From the NCBI GenBank assembly GCA_964503045.1, contig CAZCZI010000006.1, forward strand, positions 62,001-126,000: a stretch of DNA of 64,000 nt. The letters are read 5' to 3'. The notes beneath the pieces were generated by a model. It did not search any database. It was not told the DNA's origin and worked only from the letters and a program-made list of their open reading frames with translations. Both the position numbers and the translations under genes were made by a program. Below are positions 43,380-52,843 of the stretch, one piece after another. How positions within the stretch are numbered: the first letter of the stretch is position 1; the number at the start of each line of letters is the position of its first letter. The DNA comes from CAYZJR01 sp964503045 (GTDB lineage: Bacteria; Cyanobacteriota; Vampirovibrionia; Obscuribacterales; Obscuribacteraceae).

Positions 43380-45563
43380 GTGAAACGCAAAGAGGCTGGC
43401 GGCAAAAAAGCTGAGAGCACTAAAGAAACTGGAAGCGCCAATAAGTCGGGCACGCCCAACAAGCTCATCAACGAGACAAGTACATACCTCCAACAGCACG
43501 CCTACAATCCCGTCGAGTGGTACCCGTGGGGCGAAGAGGCCCTGAAGCGCGCTAAGAAAGAAGACAAGCCGGTTTTGCTCTCAATCGGCTATGCGGCCTG
43601 TCACTGGTGTCACGTCATGGAGCACGAGTCGTTCGAAGATATAGAAACGGCGAAGTTGATGAATGAAAACTTCGTCAACATCAAAGTCGATCGCGAAGAA
43701 CGCACAGACCTCGATGAAATCTACATGAAAGCAGTGCAGATGATGACCGGTCACGGCGGCTGGCCGATGACTGTGTTCCTCACACCTGATATGAAACCAT
43801 TCTATGGTGGAACCTACTTTCCTCCCGAAGATCGGCATGGGCTGCCGAGCTTCAAGCGACTTTTGAATGGCGTCATTGAAGCGTTCACAAATCAAAGAGC
43901 GGAAGTCGAAGAGAGTTCGCAAGACATTACCAAACACATAAGGCTCCTAGACCAGCTGGCAGCCAAGTCTTTCGAGGGAACCGACGTTGAAGCCGCTCTC
44001 AAGGAATACGTCACGTACGAAAGAATTGAAGCTGCGATTATTCCACTCATCAATCATTTCGATACTCAGTTTGGTGGCTTCGGAAATGCGCCGAAGTTTC
44101 CGCACACGATGAGCATCGCTCTGGCGATGAGATGCAGCCTACCCGACGCACCAATCACCGGAAGCCGGCGCGAGCAGTGCCTTGAGTTGGTTGCAACCAG
44201 CCTCGACAAAATGGCGTACGGCGGCATACAGGATCAAATCGGCGGAGGCTTTGCACGTTATTCGGTTGATCGAAGATGGCTTGTTCCACACTTTGAAAAA
44301 ATGTTGTACGACAACGCATTGCTTTGCCAGGTTTATCTCGAAGGATACTCACTTCTTCAACGCAAATACTGGCTGGATGTGGCAGACGGCATTCTCGAAT
44401 TTGTCTTGAGAGAACTCACGACGGAAGACGGCGCCTTCTACTCAAGTCTCGATGCAGACAGTGAAGGTGAAGAAGGAAAGTTTTATGTATGGCGTCCGGA
44501 AAATATCTCGGAGCTTCTAGGATCGAGTGACGGACAGTGGATCAACGAAGTTTACGGTGTTTCGGCAATGGGAAACTTCGAACACTCCACCAGCGTTCTT
44601 CATCTGAGCAAATCACCCGAAAAACTTTGCGAAAAGTACGAGATTACCGATGAAGAGTTTTGGAAACGTCTAGCTCCGCTCAAGAAGCGCCTTTTGGACG
44701 AACGCGCAAAGAGAGTACGTCCGGGTCGCGACGAAAAAGTGCTCACTTCGTGGAACAGCCTGATGATCTCCGCTTTCGTCGACGGATATAGAACGATCAA
44801 GAAAGACCTCTACCTCGACTCTGCAAAACGTGCGGCCAGATTCATTCTAGACAATCTGATGGCCGACGGTCGTCTATTGCGAACATGGGGTCAAGGAAAG
44901 GCCAAACTCAACGGCTACCTCGATGACTACGCATGTACGGCCCAGGCAATGTTGGACTTAGCTTCAGTAGATGCAGACCCGGTGTGGTTCAAGACAGCTC
45001 AATCGCTCGCCGATTACTTGTTGGAACACTTCTGGGACGACGACGGTGGATTGTTTTACACCAGCGACGATCACGAAGCGCTGGTTGTACGACCGAAGAG
45101 CCACTTTGATGGATCAGTTCCTTCCGGCACTTCCGTAGCGGCTTTCGTGCTGTTGCGCCTGTGGAAACTCACGGGAGATTCGAAGTACGTGAAAAGAGCG
45201 GAAGAACTCTTTTCGGTATACGGACAACACCTGATCAAGATGCCCGACCAATTCGCAAATCTTCTGTGCGCTGCGGATTTCTATCTCAGCGAAGGTCCCG
45301 AAATTGCGCTCATCATCAACGAAAAGAAAGATGATTGGAAAGAGATGCTTTTTGCAATCAACGAAAGCTTTGCACCAAACAAAGTGGTGCTCGTTGGTAC
45401 GGAGAAGATGACGAAAGACAAACAATGTGCTGCGCTGCTCAAAGACAGAACCCTCGTAGACGGCAAGCCTACCGTCTACATCTGCCGCAATTTCACGTGC
45501 CAAAAGCCAGTCACCGACGTCGATGAGCTAAAGAAAGCGCTCGCGGATCTTCCTCGTAAATAA
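43380..45563 (+). CDS. YyaL/SSP411-type thioredoxin-domain protein
   Basis: A 727-residue protein of the DUF255 family (bacterial YyaL, animal SPATA20). The N-terminal thioredoxin-like domain begins NETSTYLQQHAYNPVEWYPWGEEAL and has the redox-like CHWCHVMEHESFED motif. The remainder is an (alpha/alpha)6-barrel of the cellobiose-epimerase/glycosidase type (KFPHTMSIALAM, GGGFARYSVDRRWLVPHFEKMLYDN, GKFYVWRPENI). The biochemical role of the family is not established. The GTG start is well supported by CCGGAGG six nt upstream, and TATAAAAT lies at 43346-43353. Confidence 0.93.
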   Translation: MKRKEAGGKKAESTKETGSANKSGTPNKLINETSTYLQQHAYNPVEWYPWGEEALKRAKKEDKPVLLSIGYAACHWCHVMEHESFEDIETAKLMNENFVNIKVDREERTDLDEIYMKAVQMMTGHGGWPMTVFLTPDMKPFYGGTYFPPEDRHGLPSFKRLLNGVIEAFTNQRAEVEESSQDITKHIRLLDQLAAKSFEGTDVEAALKEYVTYERIEAAIIPLINHFDTQFGGFGNAPKFPHTMSIALAMRCSLPDAPITGSRREQCLELVATSLDKMAYGGIQDQIGGGFARYSVDRRWLVPHFEKMLYDNALLCQVYLEGYSLLQRKYWLDVADGILEFVLRELTTEDGAFYSSLDADSEGEEGKFYVWRPENISELLGSSDGQWINEVYGVSAMGNFEHSTSVLHLSKSPEKLCEKYEITDEEFWKRLAPLKKRLLDERAKRVRPGRDEKVLTSWNSLMISAFVDGYRTIKKDLYLDSAKRAARFILDNLMADGRLLRTWGQGKAKLNGYLDDYACTAQAMLDLASVDADPVWFKTAQSLADYLLEHFWDDDGGLFYTSDDHEALVVRPKSHFDGSVPSGTSVAAFVLLRLWKLTGDSKYVKRAEELFSVYGQHLIKMPDQFANLLCAADFYLSEGPEIALIINEKKDDWKEMLFAINESFAPNKVVLVGTEKMTKDKQCAALLKDRTLVDGKPTVYICRNFTCQKPVTDVDELKKALADLPRK

Positions 45564-45633
45564 ATATACTGGAGCAATTCGCTGATTCCTGTCGCCTATA
45601 AATATTGAAACGTCGAATTTCGCGATTTGGCCT

Positions 45634-45699
45634 GGTCGTGGTCGTGGTCGTGGCTGTACCGATATCGGTACAACCGTATACAACTATTGAAACGCCGAC
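45634..45699 (-). repeat. Dispersed palindromic repeat, copy E, with GGTCGT expansion
   Basis: A 16-bp perfect palindrome, GTACCGATATCGGTAC, at 45656-45671. Read on the minus strand it is preceded by TTTCAATAGTTGTATACGG and followed by CCACGACC three times, where other copies have it once. The near-direct repeats TATTGAAACGTCGA (45603-45616) and TATTGAAACGCCGA (45685-45698) bracket it. Confidence 0.8.
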
Positions 45700-45812
45700 A
45701 ATTCTGATTTCTCGATCTGATGCCAAAAGTCATGGTGGTTCTCCCATGATCTATCTATGCAAACTGGTGTATTTCAATAGAATTGATCGCAACACGCCGC
45801 GAGAAATATGCC

Positions 45813-46403
45813 ATGAGAAACGATGACCACATCGATTCAGACGACTCCCACAATGGAAAACAGCGCACTCAGCCACTGTCGACGAATTTGAAAGTCGCAA
45901 TTGGAATCACGGCAGGAATGCTCTTAGGAGCAATCGCCATGAGCGTTTTCATTCACAAAGGCGAACCGCAAGAAGCAGAAATATCAAAAGCTGATTCTGC
46001 GCAAGCACAGTCGATTTCAACGCAAGCAAATTCCACACAAGGCGATTCAGGGGCACCAATCGGAGCCTTTCCTCAAGCAGATCCTGCAGCAGCCGCACTT
46101 GTACTGCAAGCGCAGCAACAAGCAACCCAATCGCAGGATCAGCAACTCGCCCCATCGGAAACAAGCGAAGACATCACCTCGGATAGGATGGGCATACAGT
46201 CAGTTCAAGCCAGCGGCGATCCTCAAACTCTTAGCGAAACCGTAAGCGGTTATCCGATCTACTATTCCGGCGCACCTAAGGCGGTCGACGCTGGCGCCGA
46301 CAACCCTAATTGGAACGTCACCAGAAGCGGTCTCGTTGGCAATCCCTGTGTGGATCCTCCATCGACCCAGGGTCGAGCCTATCAAATCAACGGCGCCTAT
46401 TAG
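45813..46403 (+). CDS. Single-pass membrane protein with Gln/Ala/Ser-rich tail
   Basis: About 196 residues from the ATG at 45813; an upstream TTG at 45783 would add ten. A polar, acidic N-terminus is followed by one membrane segment (NLKVAIGITAGMLLGAIAMSVF, about residues 25-46). A low-complexity tail rich in Gln, Ala and Ser follows (AQAQSISTQANSTQGDS, QAQQQATQSQDQQ). No family or motif is recognised. Compositionally it resembles the linker of the TPR protein at 2372. Its upstream region contains repeat copy E. Function unknown. Confidence 0.65.
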   Translation: MRNDDHIDSDDSHNGKQRTQPLSTNLKVAIGITAGMLLGAIAMSVFIHKGEPQEAEISKADSAQAQSISTQANSTQGDSGAPIGAFPQADPAAAALVLQAQQQATQSQDQQLAPSETSEDITSDRMGIQSVQASGDPQTLSETVSGYPIYYSGAPKAVDAGADNPNWNVTRSGLVGNPCVDPPSTQGRAYQINGAY

Positions 46404-46412
46404 ACGAACACG

Positions 46413-46454
46413 TCTAGAAACAAGTCTAGAAACAAGTCGAGAAACAAGTCGAGC
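46413..46454 (+). repeat. 12-bp tandem repeat, 3.5 units
   Basis: GTCTAGAAACAA at 46413 and 46425, GTCGAGAAACAA at 46437 and a half unit GTCGAG at 46449. It begins ten bases after the preceding stop codon and lies in a spacer before the next gene. Confidence 0.8.
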
Positions 46455-46520
46455 ACACGCATTTCAAACTCAAGCGTATTAGAATTCTCAGAGTGGTCCT
46501 CGCGTTATGGGACAAATCTC

Positions 46521-47405
46521 TTGAAATTCAATGTGAGCGTTGCTGCAGATTTGCTCGTCAGGAAAGCATTGTTGCTTTTCGGATTTGTTGCATGTGCGAC
46601 GGGCATTTCAAGTCCAGCTGTCGCCTCACCAGCAAACAAAGCTCCGACCGCCGCCGCCTCCTCCTCTATCGCAGGCTGGATTTTGTTTCAAAGAAATTCA
46701 CTCATTGGTTCATTCAACATCTATATCACAAAGAATGCAGTCAAGGTCGACGGCAGAAATCCGGGCTGGTCGATCATTGCAAAGGCTCCGAAGTGGAACG
46801 CAATCATCTACAGCAAAACCGACAAGACGATTTGCGAGATGCCGTATACGGTTTGGAGCAAGCAAGGCTTTGCTTATAGTGACGCGCCACCGAAAGGTCC
46901 CGGCAAGGACGTGAAGCCGCTAAACTCAGTGTACAAGGGAGTTGAGGCTATAAAATTACAGTGGAAGGGTGTTCCATCAGCCAACTTAGGTCTTCGATCT
47001 GAGTCAGAAACTCTGCCGAAATCATGCACGTTTACTTTGACGATGACCGACAAGATGAACATCGCACCACAAGGCACCGATCTGATCGAAAAGGTCTTTA
47101 GCATTCCGTCACTGCCTGGAGTTCCGCTGCAATTCTCCAGCACCGCAGAACTCAGACCTATGCTCGTGACACCTACGATAAGCAGCGCTTCTATCGCTGG
47201 TACCACATTTGATGCGCCCAAAGGATACAGAGTCGTTTCCAAAGATGCTGATGTCTGGTACAACGACGACGACAAGCAGCATATCAACGACATTGGCGAA
47301 ATGTTTGGAGTGGAACAACCCGAAAAGCCCGAAAAACCAGAAAAGATCCAAAAACCAAAAGGTCCAAAAATCAAAAAAGAAATGATTGAAGAAAGCTCTA
47401 ATTAA
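46521..47405 (+). CDS. Exported protein of unknown function
   Basis: A 294-residue protein with a signal peptide (KALLLFGFVACATGISSPAVASPA, about residues 14-37) and a mature part predicted to be beta-rich: GWILFQRNSLIGSFNIYITKNAVKVDG and WNAIIYSKTDKTICEMPY. The alternation of short strands vaguely recalls LolA-type lipoprotein carriers, but I cannot support that name. The C-terminus is a repetitive Lys/Pro/Glu tail (PEKPEKPEKIQKPKGPKIKK). The start is TTG at 46521; no ATG precedes the signal peptide in frame. Function unknown. Confidence 0.65.
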   Translation: MKFNVSVAADLLVRKALLLFGFVACATGISSPAVASPANKAPTAAASSSIAGWILFQRNSLIGSFNIYITKNAVKVDGRNPGWSIIAKAPKWNAIIYSKTDKTICEMPYTVWSKQGFAYSDAPPKGPGKDVKPLNSVYKGVEAIKLQWKGVPSANLGLRSESETLPKSCTFTLTMTDKMNIAPQGTDLIEKVFSIPSLPGVPLQFSSTAELRPMLVTPTISSASIAGTTFDAPKGYRVVSKDADVWYNDDDKQHINDIGEMFGVEQPEKPEKPEKIQKPKGPKIKKEMIEESSN

Positions 47406-47552
47406 ATTTTGATCTGCAAATTGATTTGAAACGGGCGGATGCCAAGCACTCGACAATCCAAGCCAGGTCAAGGGTCGCTGAATCGAGACTGATTAGGTGA
47501 ATTGGAATTTGTTCAGGAGCACTTGGCATTGGGAATCTATAATTCCTGCACA

Positions 47553-48794
47553 ATGGCATCGCAAGATTCAAAGAACTTCCTACAACGGCTCAGGTATCTA
47601 GCATCGGCAAGTCCCGTGCCGTGGGCGTTGGCGCTTCTTGTCATGGCCAATCTAGGCTTTGGGTTATGGGACCCATTGAAAGATGTCGACCCCAACTCCC
47701 TACTGGTCGCAAGAAACTGGGTATGGTGGGCCAGCCACGAATTCACCAGCAAAGAACGCCCACCACAGATTGCGGTGCTTGGATCTTCGGTGATCATGCA
47801 TCCGCTATGGCTCCAAGAGGCGGTCTATCGCCAAGCTGACGTAGATTTGATTGCAGATCACAGAAGCCAGTTTTTGGAACACGTCATCAAGCAAAATGCA
47901 CCTGTCAAAAATGCGGAGTGTTTCAATTTCGCGCTGCCAGGCTCCATGTGCTCTGACGACTTCATGGTTGTGCGTTCGATGTTTAAAGGAACCCGAAAAC
48001 CAGACATCGTCGTCGTCGCACTAACGCCGCGCGACATGATGGATAACCGTTTCAACGGCGCCATTTCTTCGCGACACTATCAATACCTTTCGCGCTTTAC
48101 GGACACGAGCTGGTTCAACGATCTGGCGATGCCTCAGTTCAGCCAAAAGGTCGACTATTGCGTAAATCGTGCGGTTTATTTCAAGGGAACCGGTGCCTCG
48201 ATTCCCGTGATTGCCTCGCAGTATTTGAGAGCGTATGTCGGACCACTGTTAGCGCCGTTAGGACCAAGCCCTCTCGATAAGAAAACCGAAGAAGACAGGC
48301 GCTTTGCGCTATATCAACCGCAAGTCGAGAAAGGGCTCTTTGTGGCGCATCCTAACGTCCCGGATCATTTCATAGACGATCAACCAGGCATGAAGAGTCG
48401 CTTCAAAACACCAAACGACGCGGTCTTCTTCAACCAGCGTCAATGGCTGCATCTGTGCTTGGAGGGATGCAAGAAAGAGAACATCAAGGTACTCCTCGTC
48501 AATATGCCGTTGAGTCCGATGGCAATGGCGATAGTACCGCCCGCGGTGTACAGCAGACACATTGAATGTCTCAAAGAAGCTGCCGCGAAATGGGATTGCG
48601 CGTTATTGGATGCCAATGTTCCAGGGGAATACACAGCCCTGGACTTCTCCGATTGGGCACACATGGACGCCAGTGGCGGCGAGAAAGTTTTGACTGCGAT
48701 CGGCAAAGCAATCGCGTCGAATGTTCAGATGGTCGCCAGATTGAATTCGCCTGCTTCGTCACAAATCGCCGGCAAACCGGCCAACGGAATGTGA
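47553..48794 (+). CDS. SGNH-like protein, partner of the MBOAT gene
   Basis: About 413 residues, with one N-terminal membrane segment (about residues 17-38, PVPWALALLVMANLGFGLW). The outer domain has VLGSSVIMHPLW, a block-I-like GSS with a candidate nucleophile Ser, and DFSDWAHMDASGG near the end, the Asp-x2-His block of SGNH and DltD/AlgX-type proteins. It ends 8 bp before a membrane-bound O-acyltransferase gene, the usual arrangement for export-coupled O-acetylation of glycans. I chose the ATG at 47553 over an upstream TTG at 47502 because TATAAT lies just before it. The glycan is unknown. Confidence 0.75.
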   Translation: MASQDSKNFLQRLRYLASASPVPWALALLVMANLGFGLWDPLKDVDPNSLLVARNWVWWASHEFTSKERPPQIAVLGSSVIMHPLWLQEAVYRQADVDLIADHRSQFLEHVIKQNAPVKNAECFNFALPGSMCSDDFMVVRSMFKGTRKPDIVVVALTPRDMMDNRFNGAISSRHYQYLSRFTDTSWFNDLAMPQFSQKVDYCVNRAVYFKGTGASIPVIASQYLRAYVGPLLAPLGPSPLDKKTEEDRRFALYQPQVEKGLFVAHPNVPDHFIDDQPGMKSRFKTPNDAVFFNQRQWLHLCLEGCKKENIKVLLVNMPLSPMAMAIVPPAVYSRHIECLKEAAAKWDCALLDANVPGEYTALDFSDWAHMDASGGEKVLTAIGKAIASNVQMVARLNSPASSQIAGKPANGM

Positions 48795-48802
48795 GGTAGT
48801 CG

Positions 48803-50260
48803 ATGTTATTCAACAGCCTTGCATATCTGACCTTCCTTCCAATCGTTGTGGCGCTGTTCTGGCTTTGTCCGATTAAGTTCAGAACTCCGTTTCTTCTGCT
48901 TGCCAGCTACGTCTTCTACATGTTTTGGAATCCCGTCTACATCTTTTTGATTGTTGGACTCACAGCAGTCAACTACTACTTCGGGCTCGCACTTGCAGAC
49001 GCAAAAGAACACAAAAAACGGACATTCTGGCTCGGCATTGCCGCAAACCTGCTCGTACTAGGCTTCTTCAAGTACACGTTCTTTGCCCACACAACGTTGA
49101 ATGACGTGTTGCATATGTTCGGACAACCAGGGCTTGCCCCCATTCCGTTCAACATCATCTTGCCATTGGGTATTTCGTTCTTCGTCTTCGAGTTTATTCA
49201 CTACCTGACAGATGTCTATCGCGGACACGCCCCTGTCAAATCGTTCATGGAGTTTGCGCTCTTTCCGAGTTTCTTCCCAACTCAAATAGCGGGGCCGATA
49301 AAACGGTATCAAGACTTCGTTCCACAACTGAAGGGAACGAAGATGAGCATGAAAGACTTCAACGAAGGATTCGAATTGATCATCTTCGGATTGTTCAAAA
49401 AGGTCTGCCTTGCCGATACCGTCGCGGTTTTCGTAAACCGTTGCTACGCACATCCGGAGCTCTTGAATGGAGTGGATCTATGGATGGCAACGATACTTTT
49501 TGCGTTCCAACTTTACTTTGATTTCTCAGGCTACACCGATGTAGCCAGGGGTTCGGCCATGCTGATGGGCTTCAAAGTTCCGGTCAATTTCCATCTTCCC
49601 TACATTTCGCCGACCATTACCGAAGCGTTCCAGCGTTGGCACATTTCTCTTACGACTTGGCTTAGAGATTATCTGTTTACTCCGCTGGGCGGCGCCAGAA
49701 AGAGTATTGTGCGCAGCAGTTTGAACACCCTCATCACCATGGGACTTGCCGGTCTCTGGCACGGGTCTGCCATGCATTTCGTATTCTGGGGTTTGTTTAT
49801 GGGTATGCTTCTCATTCTCCATCGCGTGTGGAAGCAATACACCAGGAAGTGGAAAAAGCAAAAGGACAACCCGCTATTCAACACATTCTCCATCGCATTT
49901 ACATTCACAACCGTCTGTTTGAGCTTAGTGTTCTTCCGCTCGCCTGATTTGCACATAGCAGGAACCGTGTTCAGCAAGCTTTTCTTCACCGACATCGCTA
50001 CAGCCGGTTTGAGCGCGCTTCAGCCGAGCATACTGAACACACGCGACAACGTAACCTTCATGATCGCTCCGGTGCTCATCGTTGCATTCTTTATTTGTCA
50101 ATTCTTCTGCTTGAAGTTCTTCAAAAACGAAACACCTGGAATCACGCCTGCACCGAGATTCTTGCCGGGATTCAAACCGGTCTATCTGGCTGCACTAATG
50201 ATCTTGCTTTTGATCTTCGCACCAGATGTGACACCGTCATACATTTACTTCCAGTTCTAA
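48803..50260 (+). CDS. MBOAT-family membrane O-acyltransferase
   Basis: A 485-residue polytopic membrane protein that moves acyl groups across the membrane to an extracellular glycan (AlgI/DltB/PatA group). It opens with LFNSLAYLTFLPIVVALFWLCP. The family core is present: FFPTQIAGPIKRYQDFVPQL, LYFDFSGYTDVARGSAMLMGF, FQRWHISLTTWLRDYLFTPLGG and GLAGLWHGSAMHFVFWG, whose His is the conserved catalytic residue. GAGGTAG precedes the ATG. It is translationally close to the SGNH-like gene, so the two form one functional unit. Confidence 0.94.
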   Translation: MLFNSLAYLTFLPIVVALFWLCPIKFRTPFLLLASYVFYMFWNPVYIFLIVGLTAVNYYFGLALADAKEHKKRTFWLGIAANLLVLGFFKYTFFAHTTLNDVLHMFGQPGLAPIPFNIILPLGISFFVFEFIHYLTDVYRGHAPVKSFMEFALFPSFFPTQIAGPIKRYQDFVPQLKGTKMSMKDFNEGFELIIFGLFKKVCLADTVAVFVNRCYAHPELLNGVDLWMATILFAFQLYFDFSGYTDVARGSAMLMGFKVPVNFHLPYISPTITEAFQRWHISLTTWLRDYLFTPLGGARKSIVRSSLNTLITMGLAGLWHGSAMHFVFWGLFMGMLLILHRVWKQYTRKWKKQKDNPLFNTFSIAFTFTTVCLSLVFFRSPDLHIAGTVFSKLFFTDIATAGLSALQPSILNTRDNVTFMIAPVLIVAFFICQFFCLKFFKNETPGITPAPRFLPGFKPVYLAALMILLLIFAPDVTPSYIYFQF

Positions 50261-50386
50261 CCGGACTTCGGACAGTTCTAATCGTGTTTGCAGCTTCGCG
50301 AACCTTGTCACGAAACCAATAAATGAGAACCGCTGCTTCACGTTCAACAACCGTGTACAGAACACCAACGATAGAGCAACGCATCG

Positions 50387-52714
50387 CTAAGGAATCAGGA
50401 CTTCCTCTTCTTCATCATCCTGGCGTTTGACCTCCATTGAAGGAATGATGCCCTTAACGTCCTTCAGCTGCACCTTGGTTTCTTTTGCCTGCCTCTTCTT
50501 CGAGATTGCTTGCTTCACAAGCGCCGTACGCGATTCGAGTTTGTCTCGCTTTAATAACAAGTGCACTCGAGACTCGATCGTCGGATCAAGCTCACGCGCT
50601 CTGGCAAGCCAGGCTTTCTCGAGATCGGGCGCATTCATCTTCTTAGCGATGCCTGATGCCACCATGGCCGCCTCGGCACTGTTTGGATTCAAGCTCATGT
50701 ATTTTTCCAGATATTGCGCAGCTATGGCAAATCGACCAGTCTCAAGACAGGCACGAGCATACAAAAGGTCCGCGCGATCCGAGGTTGGAATCATTTTGGC
50801 ACGAGTCGCATGCATGTATGCGACGTCCATGTACTGATCTACGCCAAACTCCAACGCACCCTCCGCCAGCGGCTCTAGGAAGTCGGCGCGCAGAGGATCA
50901 AGCTTGTAGCCTTCGCTTAGCTCGAGAAATCCTTTTCGGGATTCATACAACTTATGCTCACTCAAAAGCGCTTTGCCATGAATCAAGTGCAGCATGGCAT
51001 TATTGGGTTCCATCGAGAGAGCTTTCTCTGCCATCTTCTTTGCGTTTGGCAAGTCGCCCAGGTACATATAACACTCAGCCAAGCCTCCCTGCACCTGCCA
51101 GAACACGTCAGACGGCAGCTTCTGAGCTTCTTGCAATTCAAGAGATTTCTCAAACCACTTTTTGCCCTCAGCGTAGTTTTTCTTTGCTAGTTGATCACTG
51201 CCGAGTGCATAGTATGCCAGCGCCTGCGATGCATCTTGCTTGATTGCCCGCTCAGCCTCGATCTTTCCTTGGTCTCCATGCCCATGAGTGGCAAGTGCGT
51301 AAGACAGGCGCGAGCGAATTCTCGCGTCGTCTCGATTAACACGTTTGGCTCCACTCCACACCGAGATATCGCTGCGCCAGCCGTGATCTCTCCAATTCGC
51401 CAATCCTATGAGCGTTGCCAAAATCAGACCCAATGCAATTTTTGCCTGCTTCGGTTGAGTGTCGAAGAACTTCCCAAGAAACGAAGCGGCGACAATGCAC
51501 AAACCAAACAACGGAAGGTAGAAACGCCGATCTGATACCGCTTCTTGCTGCAAAAGCAGATTCTCGGGGAACAATCCCAACACAAAGAGCCAAAATCCAA
51601 ACGCCGTCACCGGGTCTTTTCTGAAGCGCCAAGCACAGTAGACAGCTCCTCCCACCAAGGCTGCACCGAGCCATGCAAGCGGGTCGGCCCAGCTGCCTGC
51701 AATCGTAAATGGTGGATCGACACTCAATCCGACAGGAACCAAGAAGCAGCGAACATAGTAAGTCGCAAGGGCTTTGAACTGAGTGGCCGTGTACGCCGCA
51801 TATGACATGAGAGGAACATCCGCAGAATTGCCCATCGGCAACTGGCCAAGGCGCAAAACAAACGGCACCACTAATGACACCACGGCGGGAGTGCAGATCT
51901 CAAATATGTGCAGATCAAACCAATCTTTCGCCGTGGTCTCTTTTGGTCTAAACAAGAGCACCAAAATCACCATGGCCGCCGAAATCGTAACGGCCTGGCT
52001 GCCACAGCCGAGACCGAGAAACAACATCAAATAGCAAGCAAGATAACCGCCCAAAGCCGATGGTAGCTTGGTTGCCCAGAAACCCACAAGAAATGAATTC
52101 AATGAAAGAAAATATGCAAGCGTAACCATCAACGCGCCGCGCGCGGTGATATGCGACACGGCCTCTGATGTGAACGGATGCACACCCGCGAGTGCTGCCG
52201 CAGCAAAGGCCACGAAATAAGCGTTTTCCTTTAGTAGTTCAGCTCCCTTCAGGTACCAACAAATGCGAAACATCAACGCCCCAAATGCGGTGACTGCTGC
52301 AAAATGCCAGGCGATGTTTTGGCAATGGTAGAACGCCGGAGTTAGTCCGGAAGAGTGCATGTCAGCCAGAAGAGTCATTCGAAGAAGCGGCTGAGACAGC
52401 GTATTGGTAAAAATGTCGGTGATGCCAAAAATCCAGAAAGACTGCCAATCCTTCGTCTTATTTATCAGCAAAAGCTGGTGATAGTCGCCGCCGGCAAAGT
52501 CGCCCCAAAGGCTTATGGCGTGGGCCGCCCAGATAACAATAAAGAGAACGGCAGCGCATGCAAGCAGGATTCGATAGTTGAGCCGCTCGATAATCTTAGG
52601 CTCTACCTTCTTTTTTTTCGGACGCTGCTTCGGCGTCATCGAAACAGAAGTGGCTGCCTTCTTCACAGCACCCGGTTCGGTATTCGTATTCGGCTGGTTT
52701 TTGTTCTTAGCCAT
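50387..52714 (-). CDS. Polytopic membrane protein with C-terminal TPRs (TMTC-like)
   Basis: A 775-residue protein. A basic N-terminus (KKAATSVSMTPKQRPKKKK) precedes about ten membrane segments (residues about 48-430). AGGDYHQLLLINKTKDWQSFW and RMTLLADMHSSGLTPAFYH resemble the first loops of O-mannosyltransferase-like membrane proteins. The C-terminal 300 residues are TPRs: ASQALAYYALGSDQLAKKNYAEGKKWFEKSLEL, AECYMYLGDLPNAKKMAEKALSMEPNNAML. The architecture matches the TMTC-like proteins of bacteria, whose sugar donors are lipid-linked. Activity here is unproven. It converges on the MBOAT gene 126 bp away. Confidence 0.8.
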   Translation of the reverse strand: MAKNKNQPNTNTEPGAVKKAATSVSMTPKQRPKKKKVEPKIIERLNYRILLACAAVLFIVIWAAHAISLWGDFAGGDYHQLLLINKTKDWQSFWIFGITDIFTNTLSQPLLRMTLLADMHSSGLTPAFYHCQNIAWHFAAVTAFGALMFRICWYLKGAELLKENAYFVAFAAAALAGVHPFTSEAVSHITARGALMVTLAYFLSLNSFLVGFWATKLPSALGGYLACYLMLFLGLGCGSQAVTISAAMVILVLLFRPKETTAKDWFDLHIFEICTPAVVSLVVPFVLRLGQLPMGNSADVPLMSYAAYTATQFKALATYYVRCFLVPVGLSVDPPFTIAGSWADPLAWLGAALVGGAVYCAWRFRKDPVTAFGFWLFVLGLFPENLLLQQEAVSDRRFYLPLFGLCIVAASFLGKFFDTQPKQAKIALGLILATLIGLANWRDHGWRSDISVWSGAKRVNRDDARIRSRLSYALATHGHGDQGKIEAERAIKQDASQALAYYALGSDQLAKKNYAEGKKWFEKSLELQEAQKLPSDVFWQVQGGLAECYMYLGDLPNAKKMAEKALSMEPNNAMLHLIHGKALLSEHKLYESRKGFLELSEGYKLDPLRADFLEPLAEGALEFGVDQYMDVAYMHATRAKMIPTSDRADLLYARACLETGRFAIAAQYLEKYMSLNPNSAEAAMVASGIAKKMNAPDLEKAWLARARELDPTIESRVHLLLKRDKLESRTALVKQAISKKRQAKETKVQLKDVKGIIPSMEVKRQDDEEEEVLIP

Positions 52715-52716
52715 AA

Positions 52717-52736
52717 GCTTATATTGTAGTATAAGC
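52717..52736 (-). promoter_or_regulatory. Inverted repeat directly upstream of the TMTC-like start codon
   Basis: GCTTATA and TATAAGC are perfectly complementary around TTGTAG, two bases before the ATG at 52714. It covers the place where a ribosome site would be and includes -10-like TATAAT variants, so it could be an operator or a translation-blocking stem. Confidence 0.45.
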
Positions 52737-52843
52737 GCGCGTTAAGAATTTGACGGCAAAATCGACGGCAAAATCACCGCTTGACCGCGCTTGATCGCGG
52801 TTTCGTTTAGTGCGGCGAGCCTGTTTCCAGTCCGTTCAGACCC

